From an uncultured Acetatifactor sp. (lineage in GTDB: Bacteria > Bacillota > Clostridia > Lachnospirales > Lachnospiraceae): a DNA stretch of 64,000 bases. Where the stretch lies: positions 258,745-322,744 of the forward strand of contig CAJTPN010000001.1 in assembly GCA_910578185.1 (NCBI GenBank), in the 5' to 3' direction. Numbering within the stretch: the stretch's first letter is position 1; the number at the start of each line of letters is the position of its first letter. Position numbers and translations under genes: made by a program. Under the pieces are notes generated by a model, which saw nothing but the letters and a program-made list of their open reading frames with translations, searched no databases and had not been told where the DNA came from. Below, one piece after another: positions 16,467 through 25,905 of the stretch.

Positions 16467-16539
16467 AGTTCCAAAACAAAAAATACAATGTGCGGATGCT
16501 GTAGTGTAGGAGCTGAAACAAGTTTTCACATACGGGAAT
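16467..16539 (+). promoter_or_regulatory. structured asd leader, shared with argH
   Basis: AGTTCC (16467-16472) can pair with GGAGCT (16509-16514), enclosing TGCTGTAGTG. After 7 bases, GTTTTC (16522-16527) pairs with GGGAAT (16534-16539) using G-U pairs. The ATG follows after 19 bases. Layout and spacing are the same as in the argH leader. The stem sequences differ but still pair, which is the mark of a selected RNA structure. No promoter was firmly placed upstream. Confidence 0.6.
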
Positions 16540-16558
16540 TTAAATCAGGAGGAGAAAA

Positions 16559-17647
16559 ATGAGCGAAAAATTGAAAGTTGGTATTTTAGGCGGTACAGGA
16601 ATGGTGGGACAGAGGTTTATATCCCTTTTGGACAATCATCCGTGGTTTGAGGTGACAACGATTGCGGCAAGCCCGCGTTCGGCAGGCAAAACTTATGAGG
16701 AAGCGGTAGGGGACAGATGGAAGATGGATAATCCCATGCCGGAAGCTGTGAAAAAATTGGTGGTTATGAATGTGAACGAGGTGGAGCAGGTGGCTTCCCA
16801 GGTGGATTTTGTTTTCAGTGCAGTGGACATGACTAATGAGGAGATTAAAAAGATTGAAGAAGATTACGCCAGGACGGAAACACCTGTTGTCTCCAACAAC
16901 AAATCTCACAGATGGACTCCCGATGTGCCCATGGTGGTACCGGAGATTAATCCAGAGCATATGGCAGTGATTGACTTTCAGAAAAAGCGGCTTGGGACCA
17001 CAAGAGGATTTGTTGCGGTGAAGCCAAACTGTTCGATTCAAAGCTATGCGCCCGTGCTTACCGCCTGGAAAGAGTTTGAACCGGTGGAAGTGGTTGCAAC
17101 TACGTATCAGGCAATTTCTGGAGCGGGCAAAACTTTCAAGGACTGGCCGGAGATGGAAGGGAATATCATTCCATATATTGGGGGCGAGGAAGAGAAAAGC
17201 GAGAAGGAACCTTTGCGGATTTGGGGAAAGATTGAGGACGGTGTCATTGTACCTGCGGCGTCCCCGGTTATTACCTGCCAATGTATCAGAGTTCCGGTAT
17301 TAAACGGCCATACTGCTGCTGTATTTGTAAGATTTAAAAAGAAACCTTCAAAGGAACAGCTGATTGAGAAACTGATAAGTTTCAGCGGCGAACCCCAGCG
17401 TTTACAGCTTCCCAGTGCGCCCAAACAGTTTATCCAGTACCTTGAAGAGGACAACAGACCCCAGGTTGCTCTGGATGTGGACTATGAAAGGGGAATGGGA
17501 ATCAGTGTGGGACGTCTTCGGGAAGACACAGTATATGATTACAAATTTGTCGGACTGTCACATAACACGGTGAGAGGCGCTGCGGGAGGTGCGATACTTT
17601 GCGCGGAACTGCTGAAGGCACAGGGTTACATTTCGGCTAAGAGCTGA
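16559..17647 (+). CDS. asd: aspartate-semialdehyde dehydrogenase
   Basis: A 362-residue NADPH-dependent enzyme that reduces aspartyl phosphate to aspartate semialdehyde, the branch point to lysine, diaminopimelate, methionine and threonine. The N-terminal dinucleotide loop GGTGMVGQ is at 11-18. The catalytic cysteine is Cys158 in 'VAVKPNCSIQSY'. The length and the 'NCSIQ' context place it in the archaeal/fungal-type Asd group rather than the common bacterial type, which reads 'NCTT'. AGGAGG lies 5-6 bases before the ATG. It is preceded by the two-hairpin leader shared with argH. Confidence 0.93.
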   Translation: MSEKLKVGILGGTGMVGQRFISLLDNHPWFEVTTIAASPRSAGKTYEEAVGDRWKMDNPMPEAVKKLVVMNVNEVEQVASQVDFVFSAVDMTNEEIKKIEEDYARTETPVVSNNKSHRWTPDVPMVVPEINPEHMAVIDFQKKRLGTTRGFVAVKPNCSIQSYAPVLTAWKEFEPVEVVATTYQAISGAGKTFKDWPEMEGNIIPYIGGEEEKSEKEPLRIWGKIEDGVIVPAASPVITCQCIRVPVLNGHTAAVFVRFKKKPSKEQLIEKLISFSGEPQRLQLPSAPKQFIQYLEEDNRPQVALDVDYERGMGISVGRLREDTVYDYKFVGLSHNTVRGAAGGAILCAELLKAQGYISAKS

Positions 17648-17678
17648 TGATTCCGGGAAGGCTACGAAAGGAATATAT

Positions 17679-19400
17679 ATGAGTGAATTGGACGGTCAGG
17701 TGGAGCAATTAGTAGAAAAAAATCAGGAGTTAGCGGACAGGGAAAGAATGTACCAAAAGGTTTTTAAATCGGCAGTGGGTGCATTCCTTTACTGTTCCTT
17801 TGAAAAGAGAACAATTTTTATTCTGGGGCAGTGGACGGAGTATTTTGATTTCGATATTCGGGAAATGCAGGGACTCAGCAAGCTTCTTGATACAGTGGAC
17901 GAAAGCTATGCAATGCGGCTTCGGGAGGTACTTTTCCTGGAGACCACAGGAGAAGAGACTGCCACGGCGGAATGTCTGATGAAGGATAAACGCAGCTGGA
18001 TGCAGTTTTGTGTGAAAGTATACTATGACGGAGCCGGCCAGCCGGCGGACAAGGTAATTTATATCAATAATATCACCCGACTTCGATCCCAAAATGAAGA
18101 ATTGACTTATATGGCATATTATGACAGCCTGACCGGGCTTTACAATCGTAATTATTATGTGCGGCTGTTGAGTGAATACATTCGAAATGCCTCCGAATAT
18201 GGCCATGCTGTCAGTATCATGATAATTGATATTGATGATTTTAAGAATATAAATGACGGACAGGGGATTGTAATCGGAGACGAGCTGGTACAGCAATTTG
18301 GCTGTTTTATAAAGGAGCTTTGCGAGGAGAATATCATTGCCTGTCATCTGCACAGTGATGTGTATTGTATGGCAATTTATGATCCCAACGGAAAAGTCTG
18401 TATTGATTCCCTACATAAAGCGATTGACAAGAGACTGAAAGAACCGTTTAAATTAAGCGGAGGTCAAGAGATTATGATCACCGTAAGTATTGGCGCAGCG
18501 GAATATCCCGATGCTGCCATGTCTGCACTGGAATTGATCAATTGTGCGGAAATAGCGGTGTTTAAGGGAAAGTCCATGGGTAAAGATACCATACACTATT
18601 TTGACACATCGGTGAAGGAGGATTTTCTGGGGACTATTGAGCTTGAAGATAAGCTGAAAAAGGCGATTGCAAACAGCAATTTTATTCTTTACTATCAGCC
18701 CCAATATTATACGGGCAGCAGACAGTTAAGAGGGGTGGAAGCGCTGATCAGATGGCAGGATGAAGATTCTCATTTTATTCAGCCTTCTGTTTTTATCCCT
18801 GCGGCGGAGAGGAATGGAACCATTATCCCCATCGGCAAATGGGTGGTGGAGCAGAGTGTAAAGCAGTATGCGATCTGGCGACAACAGTTTGGTTTTCCTT
18901 TTATTATGTCTATCAATATATCGGCACTTCAGTATAAAAAAGATGATTTTGTGGACTCTGTCGTCAATACCCTTAATAAGTATGGCGTATCGCCCAGTGA
19001 GATCGAGTTGGAAATTACCGAGAGTGTATTGATAGAAGACTTTGATGCGGTTTATGAAAAGATCAAGCTTCTGAAGGAATACGGTATCAGGATATCACTG
19101 GACGATTTCGGTACGGGTTTTTCTTCTCTTGCGTATTTGACCAGGCTTCCCATTGATACCCTGAAGGTTGACAAGACATTTATTGATACCGTATTGACGG
19201 ATTCTACCACAAGGGTGATTACGGAATCCATTATTCATATGGTGAAGGCGCTGAAATTTGAATCCATTGCCGAGGGTGTGGAAGACGAGGAGCAATATGG
19301 ATATCTCAAGATTATCGGATGTGATGTAATTCAGGGATATCTGTTCAGTAAGCCACTGTCGCCGGTGGAAATGGAACATGTGCTGAGAAAAGGAAAGTAA
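17679..19400 (+). CDS. EAL cyclic-di-GMP phosphodiesterase with degenerate GGDEF
   Basis: A 573-residue cytoplasmic signalling protein with three parts: an N-terminal PAS-like region (about 20-135), a GGDEF-fold domain (145-310) and an EAL domain (320-570). The diguanylate cyclase site is lost: where GGDEF is expected it reads LHSDV (224-228). The EAL site looks intact: EALIRW (354-359), ITES (446-449), DDFGTGFSS (475-483) and KVDK (496-499). It should hydrolyse c-di-GMP, with the dead GGDEF as a possible regulatory module. AAAGGA precedes the ATG. It begins 31 bases after asd. No membrane segment is seen. Confidence 0.9.
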   Translation: MSELDGQVEQLVEKNQELADRERMYQKVFKSAVGAFLYCSFEKRTIFILGQWTEYFDFDIREMQGLSKLLDTVDESYAMRLREVLFLETTGEETATAECLMKDKRSWMQFCVKVYYDGAGQPADKVIYINNITRLRSQNEELTYMAYYDSLTGLYNRNYYVRLLSEYIRNASEYGHAVSIMIIDIDDFKNINDGQGIVIGDELVQQFGCFIKELCEENIIACHLHSDVYCMAIYDPNGKVCIDSLHKAIDKRLKEPFKLSGGQEIMITVSIGAAEYPDAAMSALELINCAEIAVFKGKSMGKDTIHYFDTSVKEDFLGTIELEDKLKKAIANSNFILYYQPQYYTGSRQLRGVEALIRWQDEDSHFIQPSVFIPAAERNGTIIPIGKWVVEQSVKQYAIWRQQFGFPFIMSINISALQYKKDDFVDSVVNTLNKYGVSPSEIELEITESVLIEDFDAVYEKIKLLKEYGIRISLDDFGTGFSSLAYLTRLPIDTLKVDKTFIDTVLTDSTTRVITESIIHMVKALKFESIAEGVEDEEQYGYLKIIGCDVIQGYLFSKPLSPVEMEHVLRKGK

Positions 19401-19432
19401 AATGAAATGACAGGGATGAAGGGCGGTATTTT

Positions 19433-21559
19433 GTGGGCAAAAAATTATTTATAGCGGAAAAACCCAGTGTGGCCAGAGAGTTTGCAAATGCGTTAAAGGT
19501 CAATGCAGCGTCCAGGGATGGCTTTCTGGAAGGGCCGGATACCGTTATTACCTGGTGCGTGGGACATCTGGTGACAATGAGTTACCCGGAGGCCTATGAT
19601 GAGAAATATAAGCGCTGGAGTTTTGATACAATTCCTTTTATACCAGAAGATTTTAAATATGAAGTGATCGAAAGTGCAAAGAAGCAATATACTATAGTAA
19701 GTTCCCTTATGAAGCGATCTGATGTGGACACGATTTACGTATGTACAGACTCCGGGCGGGAAGGGGAGTATATTTACAGGCTGGTGGAACAGATGGCCGG
19801 CGTCCGGAATAAAACGCGTCTGCGTGTTTGGATAGACTCTCAGACGGAGGAAGAAATATTGAGAGGTATTCGGGAGGCAAAAGATCTGAAGGAGTATGAC
19901 ACTCTAAGCGATGCTGCTTATCTGCGTGCCAAAGAAGATTATCTTATGGGAATTAATTTTTCCCGTGCTTTGACGCTTAAGTATGGCAGGGTGGTAAAGG
20001 ATTACTTGAAGCGGGATCGTGCCGTGATTTCGGTGGGACGCGTGATGACCTGTGTGCTTGGGATTATCGTGAACAGGGAAAGAGAAATACGATCTTTTGT
20101 AAAGACACCTTTTTACAGAGTCTTGGGTAACTTTCGCTTAAAGGGCAGGAATATTTCCGGCGAGTGGCGTGGGGTGGAAGGCTCAGCCTGGTTTGCTTCT
20201 CCAAAGCTTTATAAGGAGAATGGTTTTAAGAAAAAAGAGGATGCGGAAGCTCTGATTGCATTTCTGAAGCAGGAACCGGTGGGAAATGTAATCGTGGAAA
20301 GTATTCAGCGAAAGAGAGAAAATAAAAATCCGCCTCTGCTCTATAATCTGGCGGAACTGCAGAATGATTGCTCCAAACTGTTCAAGATCAGTCCTGACGA
20401 GACCTTGCGCATTGTACAGGAACTGTATGAGAAAAAGATGGTGACCTATCCAAGGACGGATGCCAGGGTATTGTCAACGGCGGTGGCAAAGGAGATCGAC
20501 AAGAATATTTCCGGTTTGAAAGGGTATGGACCGGCAGGAGGGTTTGCGTCGGAGGTTCTTGGGAAGGGAAGTTATAAGGGAATTGCAAAGACAAGGTATG
20601 TGAATGATAAACAAATTACGGATCACTATGCCATTATCCCAACCGGTCAGGGATTAAATGATCTTTCAGGGCTTGCGGCGCTGTCGGCAAAGGTTTATGA
20701 ATTGATTGTAAGAAGATTCCTGAGTATCTTTTATCCGCCGGCAGTATATCAGAAAATCTCTCTTTGTCTGATGGTAAAGGGAGAACGTTTTTTTGCAGGT
20801 TTTAAGATCCTTTTGGAAGAGGGTTATCTGAAAGTTGCCGCCGCAGGGCAGAAGAATAAGGAAGCATTGCTTAAGGAATCTGCCCACATGGACGGGGCGT
20901 TAAAGGGAAAGGATGGTATACCGGAGGAAAAAAGAGACTCCGGGCAGGGGAGCACAGAAAAAGAACCTGCTGCCGCAGTACCTGCGGCGGAGAAAAACGA
21001 GGCCGATGAAGAGACGGAAGTGAAATGTGACGAAAGATTTATGGAATTTTTGAAGGCGCTGAAGAAGGGTGATAAACTTGATGTGGATTCTTACGAGGTA
21101 AAGGAAGGGGAGACATCTCCGCCAAAGCGCTATACGTCGGGAAGTATTATACTGACCATGGAAAATGCGGGACAGTTTATCGAGGATGAAGATCTGCGTG
21201 CTCAGATAAAGGGCAGCGGTATCGGTACCAGTGCTACCAGGGCGGAAATTCTCAAGAAACTGGTAAATATTGAATATCTGGCGTTGAACAAGAAAACGCA
21301 GGCCTTGGCGCCTACGCTTATGGGAGAGATGATATATGATGTGGTAGGAAGTTCTATCAAGGCACTGCTTGACCCATCCTTAACTGCCAGCTGGGAAAAG
21401 GGCTTGACCCTGGTAGCCGACGGAAATATTTCTTCGCAGGAATATATGGACAAGCTTGCAGGCTTTGTGGGGCGCCGAACGGAGTATGTAAAGCAACTGA
21501 ATAATCAGGGAATGCTGTACGCCCGATTTCAGGAGGCTTCAGCTAATTATAAGATGTGA
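19433..21559 (+). CDS. topB: DNA topoisomerase III
   Basis: A 708-residue type IA topoisomerase that relaxes or decatenates DNA by a 5'-phosphotyrosine intermediate. The toprim domain starts with Glu9 and has the DSGREGE motif at 106-112. The active-site Tyr339 is in 'VTYPRTDARVLS'. The start is GTG, with GGGCGG ahead. A charged, low-complexity insertion at about 465-530, rich in Lys, Glu and Ala, separates conserved blocks. The usual C-terminal zinc fingers are absent. This type is common in Firmicutes and also on plasmids and ICEs, but the neighbourhood here looks chromosomal. Confidence 0.92.
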   Translation: MGKKLFIAEKPSVAREFANALKVNAASRDGFLEGPDTVITWCVGHLVTMSYPEAYDEKYKRWSFDTIPFIPEDFKYEVIESAKKQYTIVSSLMKRSDVDTIYVCTDSGREGEYIYRLVEQMAGVRNKTRLRVWIDSQTEEEILRGIREAKDLKEYDTLSDAAYLRAKEDYLMGINFSRALTLKYGRVVKDYLKRDRAVISVGRVMTCVLGIIVNREREIRSFVKTPFYRVLGNFRLKGRNISGEWRGVEGSAWFASPKLYKENGFKKKEDAEALIAFLKQEPVGNVIVESIQRKRENKNPPLLYNLAELQNDCSKLFKISPDETLRIVQELYEKKMVTYPRTDARVLSTAVAKEIDKNISGLKGYGPAGGFASEVLGKGSYKGIAKTRYVNDKQITDHYAIIPTGQGLNDLSGLAALSAKVYELIVRRFLSIFYPPAVYQKISLCLMVKGERFFAGFKILLEEGYLKVAAAGQKNKEALLKESAHMDGALKGKDGIPEEKRDSGQGSTEKEPAAAVPAAEKNEADEETEVKCDERFMEFLKALKKGDKLDVDSYEVKEGETSPPKRYTSGSIILTMENAGQFIEDEDLRAQIKGSGIGTSATRAEILKKLVNIEYLALNKKTQALAPTLMGEMIYDVVGSSIKALLDPSLTASWEKGLTLVADGNISSQEYMDKLAGFVGRRTEYVKQLNNQGMLYARFQEASANYKM

Positions 21560-21576
21560 GTGAGGAGATCAGGTAA

Positions 21577-22260
21577 ATGGAAGCGGATTGCAGTGTGGTT
21601 ACGGTTTCGGAACTTTTTGACTTGAGAGAAACCATTGGGGCGGAATTGTTTGAGGGAGTGGTATACCCATGGGAAGTATTGCCCGAGATAGAGGACTTTA
21701 TTATTGGTTTAGGGAGCCGGCTTCCCAAGGAACTTTTTGAGGAGAGAGGAGAGCATATCTGGATTGCAAAGAGTGCAAAGATTGCTCCCACAGCGTGTCT
21801 GAATGGACCGCTGATCATAGATGAAGACGCCGAGATAAGGCATTGTGCCTTTGTGAGAAGAAGCGCAATTGTGGGAAAAGGAGCAGTGGTAGGAAATTCC
21901 ACCGAATTGAAAAATGTTGTGTTGTTCAATAAGGTACAGGTACCTCACTATAATTATGTGGGGGACAGTATTCTCGGGTTTAAGGCTCATATGGGAGCAG
22001 GATCCATTATTTCCAATGTAAAGAGCGATAAAACGCTTGTGACAGTTAAGGGGGAAGGTTTTTTTCTAGAGACGGGGCTGAAGAAGGTGGGAGCCATGTT
22101 GGGAGACCATGTTGAGGTGGGATGTAACAGCGTGTTGAATCCCGGGACCGTTGTTGGGAGGCATTCCAATATTTACCCTACTTCCATGGTGCGGGGTGTG
22201 ATTCCAGCCGACAGTATATATAAAAAAAGTACGGAAATTGCGGAGAAGAGACAGCTTTGA
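21577..22260 (+). CDS. left-handed beta-helix acyltransferase/GlmU-C-like protein
   Basis: A 227-residue protein made mostly of hexapeptide repeats of the left-handed beta-helix, as in 'IAPTACLNGPLIIDEDAEI' and later 'VGCNSVLNPGTVVGRHSNI'. Such proteins are sugar-nucleotide or amino-acid acetyl/acyltransferases, or the C-terminal half of GlmU. No nucleotidyltransferase domain is present. The first 60 residues form a helical cap. In Clostridia similar proteins are often named UDP-N-acetylglucosamine pyrophosphorylase-like, which is not supported by domain content. It is 17 bases after topB and likely in the same transcript. Confidence 0.75.
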   Translation: MEADCSVVTVSELFDLRETIGAELFEGVVYPWEVLPEIEDFIIGLGSRLPKELFEERGEHIWIAKSAKIAPTACLNGPLIIDEDAEIRHCAFVRRSAIVGKGAVVGNSTELKNVVLFNKVQVPHYNYVGDSILGFKAHMGAGSIISNVKSDKTLVTVKGEGFFLETGLKKVGAMLGDHVEVGCNSVLNPGTVVGRHSNIYPTSMVRGVIPADSIYKKSTEIAEKRQL

Positions 22261-22436
22261 TTGACGGTGCAGGCAGGTTATGGAACTGTTACCATAGTTC
22301 TAAGTTCCGAAATCATTTTGAATAAAACACTGGATTTTTTTGTTTAAATATGAGAAAATGAGAGAGAACGATATTATTTTGTCAATTTAAGACAGATTGA
22401 TGAATAATAACTTATAGAATCGAAAGGAGATTTCAC

Positions 22437-23129
22437 ATGATTTATTCAAAGGAAGTTGAAGAAATGTGTACGGTCGCCCAGGGTGTACACCATGGTTGTG
22501 CGCCTATCCCGGAAGAAGCAAAATGGGTACAGGCAAAGAAAGTGGAAGATATTTCCGGTTTGACACATGGTGTGGGCTGGTGTGCGCCTCAACAGGGTGC
22601 TTGTAAGCTGACATTGAATGTAAAAGAAGGGATTATTCAGGAAGCGCTGGTCGAGACCATCGGTTGTTCCGGGATGACCCATTCCGCAGCGATGGCTGCC
22701 GAAATTCTTCCCGGATTGACTGTGATGGAGGCGTTGAATACGGACCTTGTATGTGATGCCATTAATACGGCTATGAGAGAGCTGTTTTTACAGATTGTTT
22801 ACGGACGTTCTCAGAGTGCGTTTTCGGAGGATGGTCTTCCCATCGGCGCAGGCCTTGAGGATTTGGGCAAGGGATTGAGAAGCCAGGTTGGTACCATGTA
22901 TGGTACCTTGAAGAAGGGTCCTCGTTATCTGGAGATGGCAGAGGGGTATGTGACCGGTATTGCACTGGACAAGGATGATCAGATTATTGGTTATCAGTTT
23001 GTAAATCTGGGCAAGATGACCGATTTCATCAAGAAGGGCGATGATCCTACCACCGCATATGAGAAATCCAAGGGTCAGTATGGCCGCGTGGATGATGCAG
23101 TAAAAATCATTGACCCCAGGAAAGAATAA
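22437..23129 (+). CDS. NifU/SufU-like iron-sulfur scaffold protein
   Basis: A 230-residue cytoplasmic protein. The central 'ETIGCSGMTHSAAMAAEIL' resembles the NifU_N/IscU scaffold region where a conserved cysteine binds a nascent Fe-S cluster. Six cysteines occur in the first half (residues 11, 21, 49, 56, 77, 106). It is longer than SufU (about 145) and has a distinct C-terminal part from about 140. It is always expected next to the GGGtGRT protein, as here, 86 bases upstream of it. The pair's exact role is not established. GAAAGGAG precedes the ATG. Confidence 0.8.
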   Translation: MIYSKEVEEMCTVAQGVHHGCAPIPEEAKWVQAKKVEDISGLTHGVGWCAPQQGACKLTLNVKEGIIQEALVETIGCSGMTHSAAMAAEILPGLTVMEALNTDLVCDAINTAMRELFLQIVYGRSQSAFSEDGLPIGAGLEDLGKGLRSQVGTMYGTLKKGPRYLEMAEGYVTGIALDKDDQIIGYQFVNLGKMTDFIKKGDDPTTAYEKSKGQYGRVDDAVKIIDPRKE

Positions 23130-23215
23130 AGCAATAACTGCCAGACAGTTTTGCGCTGCTTCTCAGGGGATGAAGTGAACTGAGAAGTTTCCAGAAAATA
23201 AGGAGGACGAAGAAA

Positions 23216-24226
23216 ATGGCTTTATTTGAATCATATGAGAGACGTATTGATAAAATTACGGCTGTGCTGAACAGTTATGGGATCTCCTCTATCGAAGAAG
23301 CAGAGAAGATCACCAAGGATGCCGGGCTTGATGTATATGATCAGGTTAAAAAGATTCAGCCGATCTGTTTTGAGAATGCTTGCTGGGCTTATACTGTTGG
23401 TGCGGCTATCGCGATTAAGAAAGGATGTCGCAAGGCTTCCGAGGCGGCGGCAGCAATCGGCGAGGGATTGCAGGCATTCTGTATCCCTGGTTCTGTTGCG
23501 GATACCCGTAAGGTTGGACTTGGACATGGAAATCTGGGCAAGATGCTCCTGGAAGAAGACACAGACTGCTTCTGCTTTCTTGCAGGACATGAATCCTTTG
23601 CAGCGGCTGAGGGTGCAATCGGCATTGCGGAGAAAGCAAACAAAGTTCGTCAGAAACCTTTGCGTGTTATATTAAACGGACTTGGCAAGGATGCGGCAAA
23701 GATTATTTCCCGTATCAACGGCTTTACATTTGTGGAGACCGAATATGATCCCTACACCAATGAAGTAAAGGAAATTGAGAGAATCGCATATTCCGAAGGA
23801 CTGCGCTCCAAGGTAAACTGCTATGGTTCTAACAGCGTACCTGAAGGTGTGGCAATTATGTGGAAGGAGAATGTGGATGTGTCCATTACCGGCAATTCCA
23901 CTAACCCTACCAGATTCCAGCATCCTGTGGCAGGTACATACAAAAAGGAGAGAACCGAAGCGGGTAAGAAGTACTTCTCTGTTGCCTCTGGCGGCGGTAC
24001 GGGCCGTACCCTGCATCCTGACAATATGGCAGCAGGTCCTGCGTCCTACGGCTTTACCGATACTCTGGGACGTATGCATTCCGATGCACAGTTCGCAGGT
24101 TCTTCTTCCGTTCCTGCGCATGTGGAAATGATGGGCTTGATCGGCATGGGCAACAACCCCATGGTTGGCGCTACTGTGGCTGTGGCGGTGCTCATCGAGG
24201 AAGCGGCAAAAGAAGGGAAGTTCTAA
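23216..24226 (+). CDS. GGGtGRT protein
   Basis: A 336-residue protein of the family named for its motif, seen here as SGGGTGRTLHP (GGGTGRT at 259-265). It is highly conserved in Clostridia. Other conserved-looking blocks are 'NPTRFQHPVAGTYKKE' (230-245) and 'GLIGMGNNPMVGATVAVAV' (307-325). Its partner is the NifU-like scaffold encoded just upstream. The biochemical role is unknown; an Fe-S-related or metabolic function is inferred from the partner only. AGGAGG precedes the ATG. Two strong hairpins follow at 24254-24321. Confidence 0.88.
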   Translation: MALFESYERRIDKITAVLNSYGISSIEEAEKITKDAGLDVYDQVKKIQPICFENACWAYTVGAAIAIKKGCRKASEAAAAIGEGLQAFCIPGSVADTRKVGLGHGNLGKMLLEEDTDCFCFLAGHESFAAAEGAIGIAEKANKVRQKPLRVILNGLGKDAAKIISRINGFTFVETEYDPYTNEVKEIERIAYSEGLRSKVNCYGSNSVPEGVAIMWKENVDVSITGNSTNPTRFQHPVAGTYKKERTEAGKKYFSVASGGGTGRTLHPDNMAAGPASYGFTDTLGRMHSDAQFAGSSSVPAHVEMMGLIGMGNNPMVGATVAVAVLIEEAAKEGKF

Positions 24227-24253
24227 TAAAACACCGTAAAATGTGGATTTTAA

Positions 24254-24321
24254 AGGGCAAATCAAGTCGTGGTATGGGTTGATTTGCCCTGAAAACCGTA
24301 AAGGCTTTGTGACCTTTACGG
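24254..24321 (+). terminator. double hairpin after GGGtGRT gene
   Basis: The first hairpin is AGGGCAAATCAA (24254-24265) with TTGATTTGCCCT (24279-24290), 12 perfect pairs. The second is CCGTAAAGG (24296-24304) with CCTTTACGG (24313-24321), 9 perfect pairs. They likely end the Fe-S/GGGtGRT transcript. No long T-run follows. Confidence 0.6.
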
Positions 24322-24396
24322 CATGGTGAGAAGTAGCGTTGTATAGGGTTTTCTTCCAAACAAACGCTTTCCCGACTTAGTGCTCTGCTTTATTTA

Positions 24397-25905
24397 TTAT
24401 TGTGAAAAAGAAGTTTCAATCATTCTTTTATCTTTTCGGGCAATCCGCCACACAGCAAACTTTCCTGCCGTTACCGCTACTGGAAGTCCTCCCGGCGCCA
24501 TAATCCACTGACTTGCAATATACAAGTTTTTTACCCCCTTTATTATTCCTTTTACACGAAAAGACTTTACACCTTTTCTCGTAATGAATCCCATATATGC
24601 TCCATGGTATGCGTTACAGTACCGTTCGTAAGTAATCGGTGTCCAGCAATCAAGAAATGCCATATGCCCCTGAAGACTGGGGAACTGCGTCAGCAATCGT
24701 TCCTCTATTGCCTTTACTGCCGCCTTTTTCTGGCTCTCATATTCCTCCTTTGTCAGTCCCTTCCAGTATAAGTATTCCTTATCAAATTGTGGGACATTTA
24801 CTTGAAGTACCACTTTCCCTGCTGGAGCAAATTTAGGTTCATATTCAAAACTTTTCACTGAAATTCTCTCTACTTTCTTTCCGCCTGTTTCAAAAGGAAG
24901 GCAGTCGAAGAAAATAGTTCCTTTCCCATTATACGCTTCCTGTTCTGCCACAAATGCTGCTTGAACAGCGCTAAAAAGAGGATATTTTTCATTATCCGCA
25001 TAACAGGACTGCCATTTAGCGTCCATATACTTTTTACCGATTAAATTACCAAACATCTCCATAGTATCCACTGATGAAATTACATAATCCGCCAACACAG
25101 TTTTTTTATCTACTGTTTCAATCCCTATTGCTTTTTTGTTTTTTATTAAAATCCGAAAAACCGGCGCATTGCAGTATAAATTACCGCCCAACTGCTGAAA
25201 TCGCTTCACCATACGGTTTACCATTGCCAAAGAACCGCCTGTTGGAATTTCACCATTACCAGATACAATACTGGCATAAGAAACGAGAAATGAACTTGCA
25301 ACATATTCTTTGGGCAAATAATCTGTAAACAGTGCTTTCAATGCAGGATGTTTAAACCTTCCGGACATCTCCGCTAAATCAATGGAGCCATATTCTTTCA
25401 TCACCTTTGGCATATCTGCCATTGAAGCACCCATATGGATATAATCAGTGATTCTCATAGCATCCATAGGTTTCTCAGCTGGTATTTCACATCCCGTTGC
25501 GTATTTCACATGTTCCACCAATTTTTTTATTTCCGTTTCATCTTCAGGGGACAATTCGAGAAGTTCTGCCGTCGTCCTCTCTAAATCCTTCCACAGTGTT
25601 ACCTGCAAATCCCCCTTGATGCTCGAATAGAAGCTGTCACAGTCTGCAAATTCTGTATGTTCATCTAATGCGCCAACTGTTTCCCATACTTTGCGGAGAG
25701 CTGTCCCTTTTTTTGTTCCGGTAAGCCAATGAATGCAATTGTCAATATGGCAGCCTTTCCGGTTCCACCCCATACACTGCCCGCCAGCAATGGGATTTTT
25801 TTCATAAATATCCACGTCATAACCTGCCAGCTTTCCATAAATTCCTGCTGACAGTCCGGCGATGCCGCCGCCTACGATCACAATTTTCTTTTTGTTTTCG
25901 TCCAT
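24397..25905 (-). CDS. FAD-dependent oxidoreductase, CrtI/phytoene desaturase-like
   Basis: A 502-residue flavoprotein starting at MDENKKKIVIVGGG. Its ATG has GGGAGGAAAAC just upstream; the open frame extends to 26109 but without support. The Rossmann FAD loop GGGIAG is at 12-17 with the ribose-binding Glu35. 'AGGQCMGWNRKGC' and 'IDNCIHWLTGT' follow the pattern of carotene-desaturase/isomerase-like enzymes. The C-terminal 'GLYIASQWIMAPGGLPVAV' type segment (here 'NLYIASQWIMAPGGLP') is the second FAD contact. No carotenoid genes are nearby, so the substrate may be a lipid or other polyene. Single gene on the - strand. Confidence 0.83.
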   Translation of the reverse strand: MDENKKKIVIVGGGIAGLSAGIYGKLAGYDVDIYEKNPIAGGQCMGWNRKGCHIDNCIHWLTGTKKGTALRKVWETVGALDEHTEFADCDSFYSSIKGDLQVTLWKDLERTTAELLELSPEDETEIKKLVEHVKYATGCEIPAEKPMDAMRITDYIHMGASMADMPKVMKEYGSIDLAEMSGRFKHPALKALFTDYLPKEYVASSFLVSYASIVSGNGEIPTGGSLAMVNRMVKRFQQLGGNLYCNAPVFRILIKNKKAIGIETVDKKTVLADYVISSVDTMEMFGNLIGKKYMDAKWQSCYADNEKYPLFSAVQAAFVAEQEAYNGKGTIFFDCLPFETGGKKVERISVKSFEYEPKFAPAGKVVLQVNVPQFDKEYLYWKGLTKEEYESQKKAAVKAIEERLLTQFPSLQGHMAFLDCWTPITYERYCNAYHGAYMGFITRKGVKSFRVKGIIKGVKNLYIASQWIMAPGGLPVAVTAGKFAVWRIARKDKRMIETSFSQ

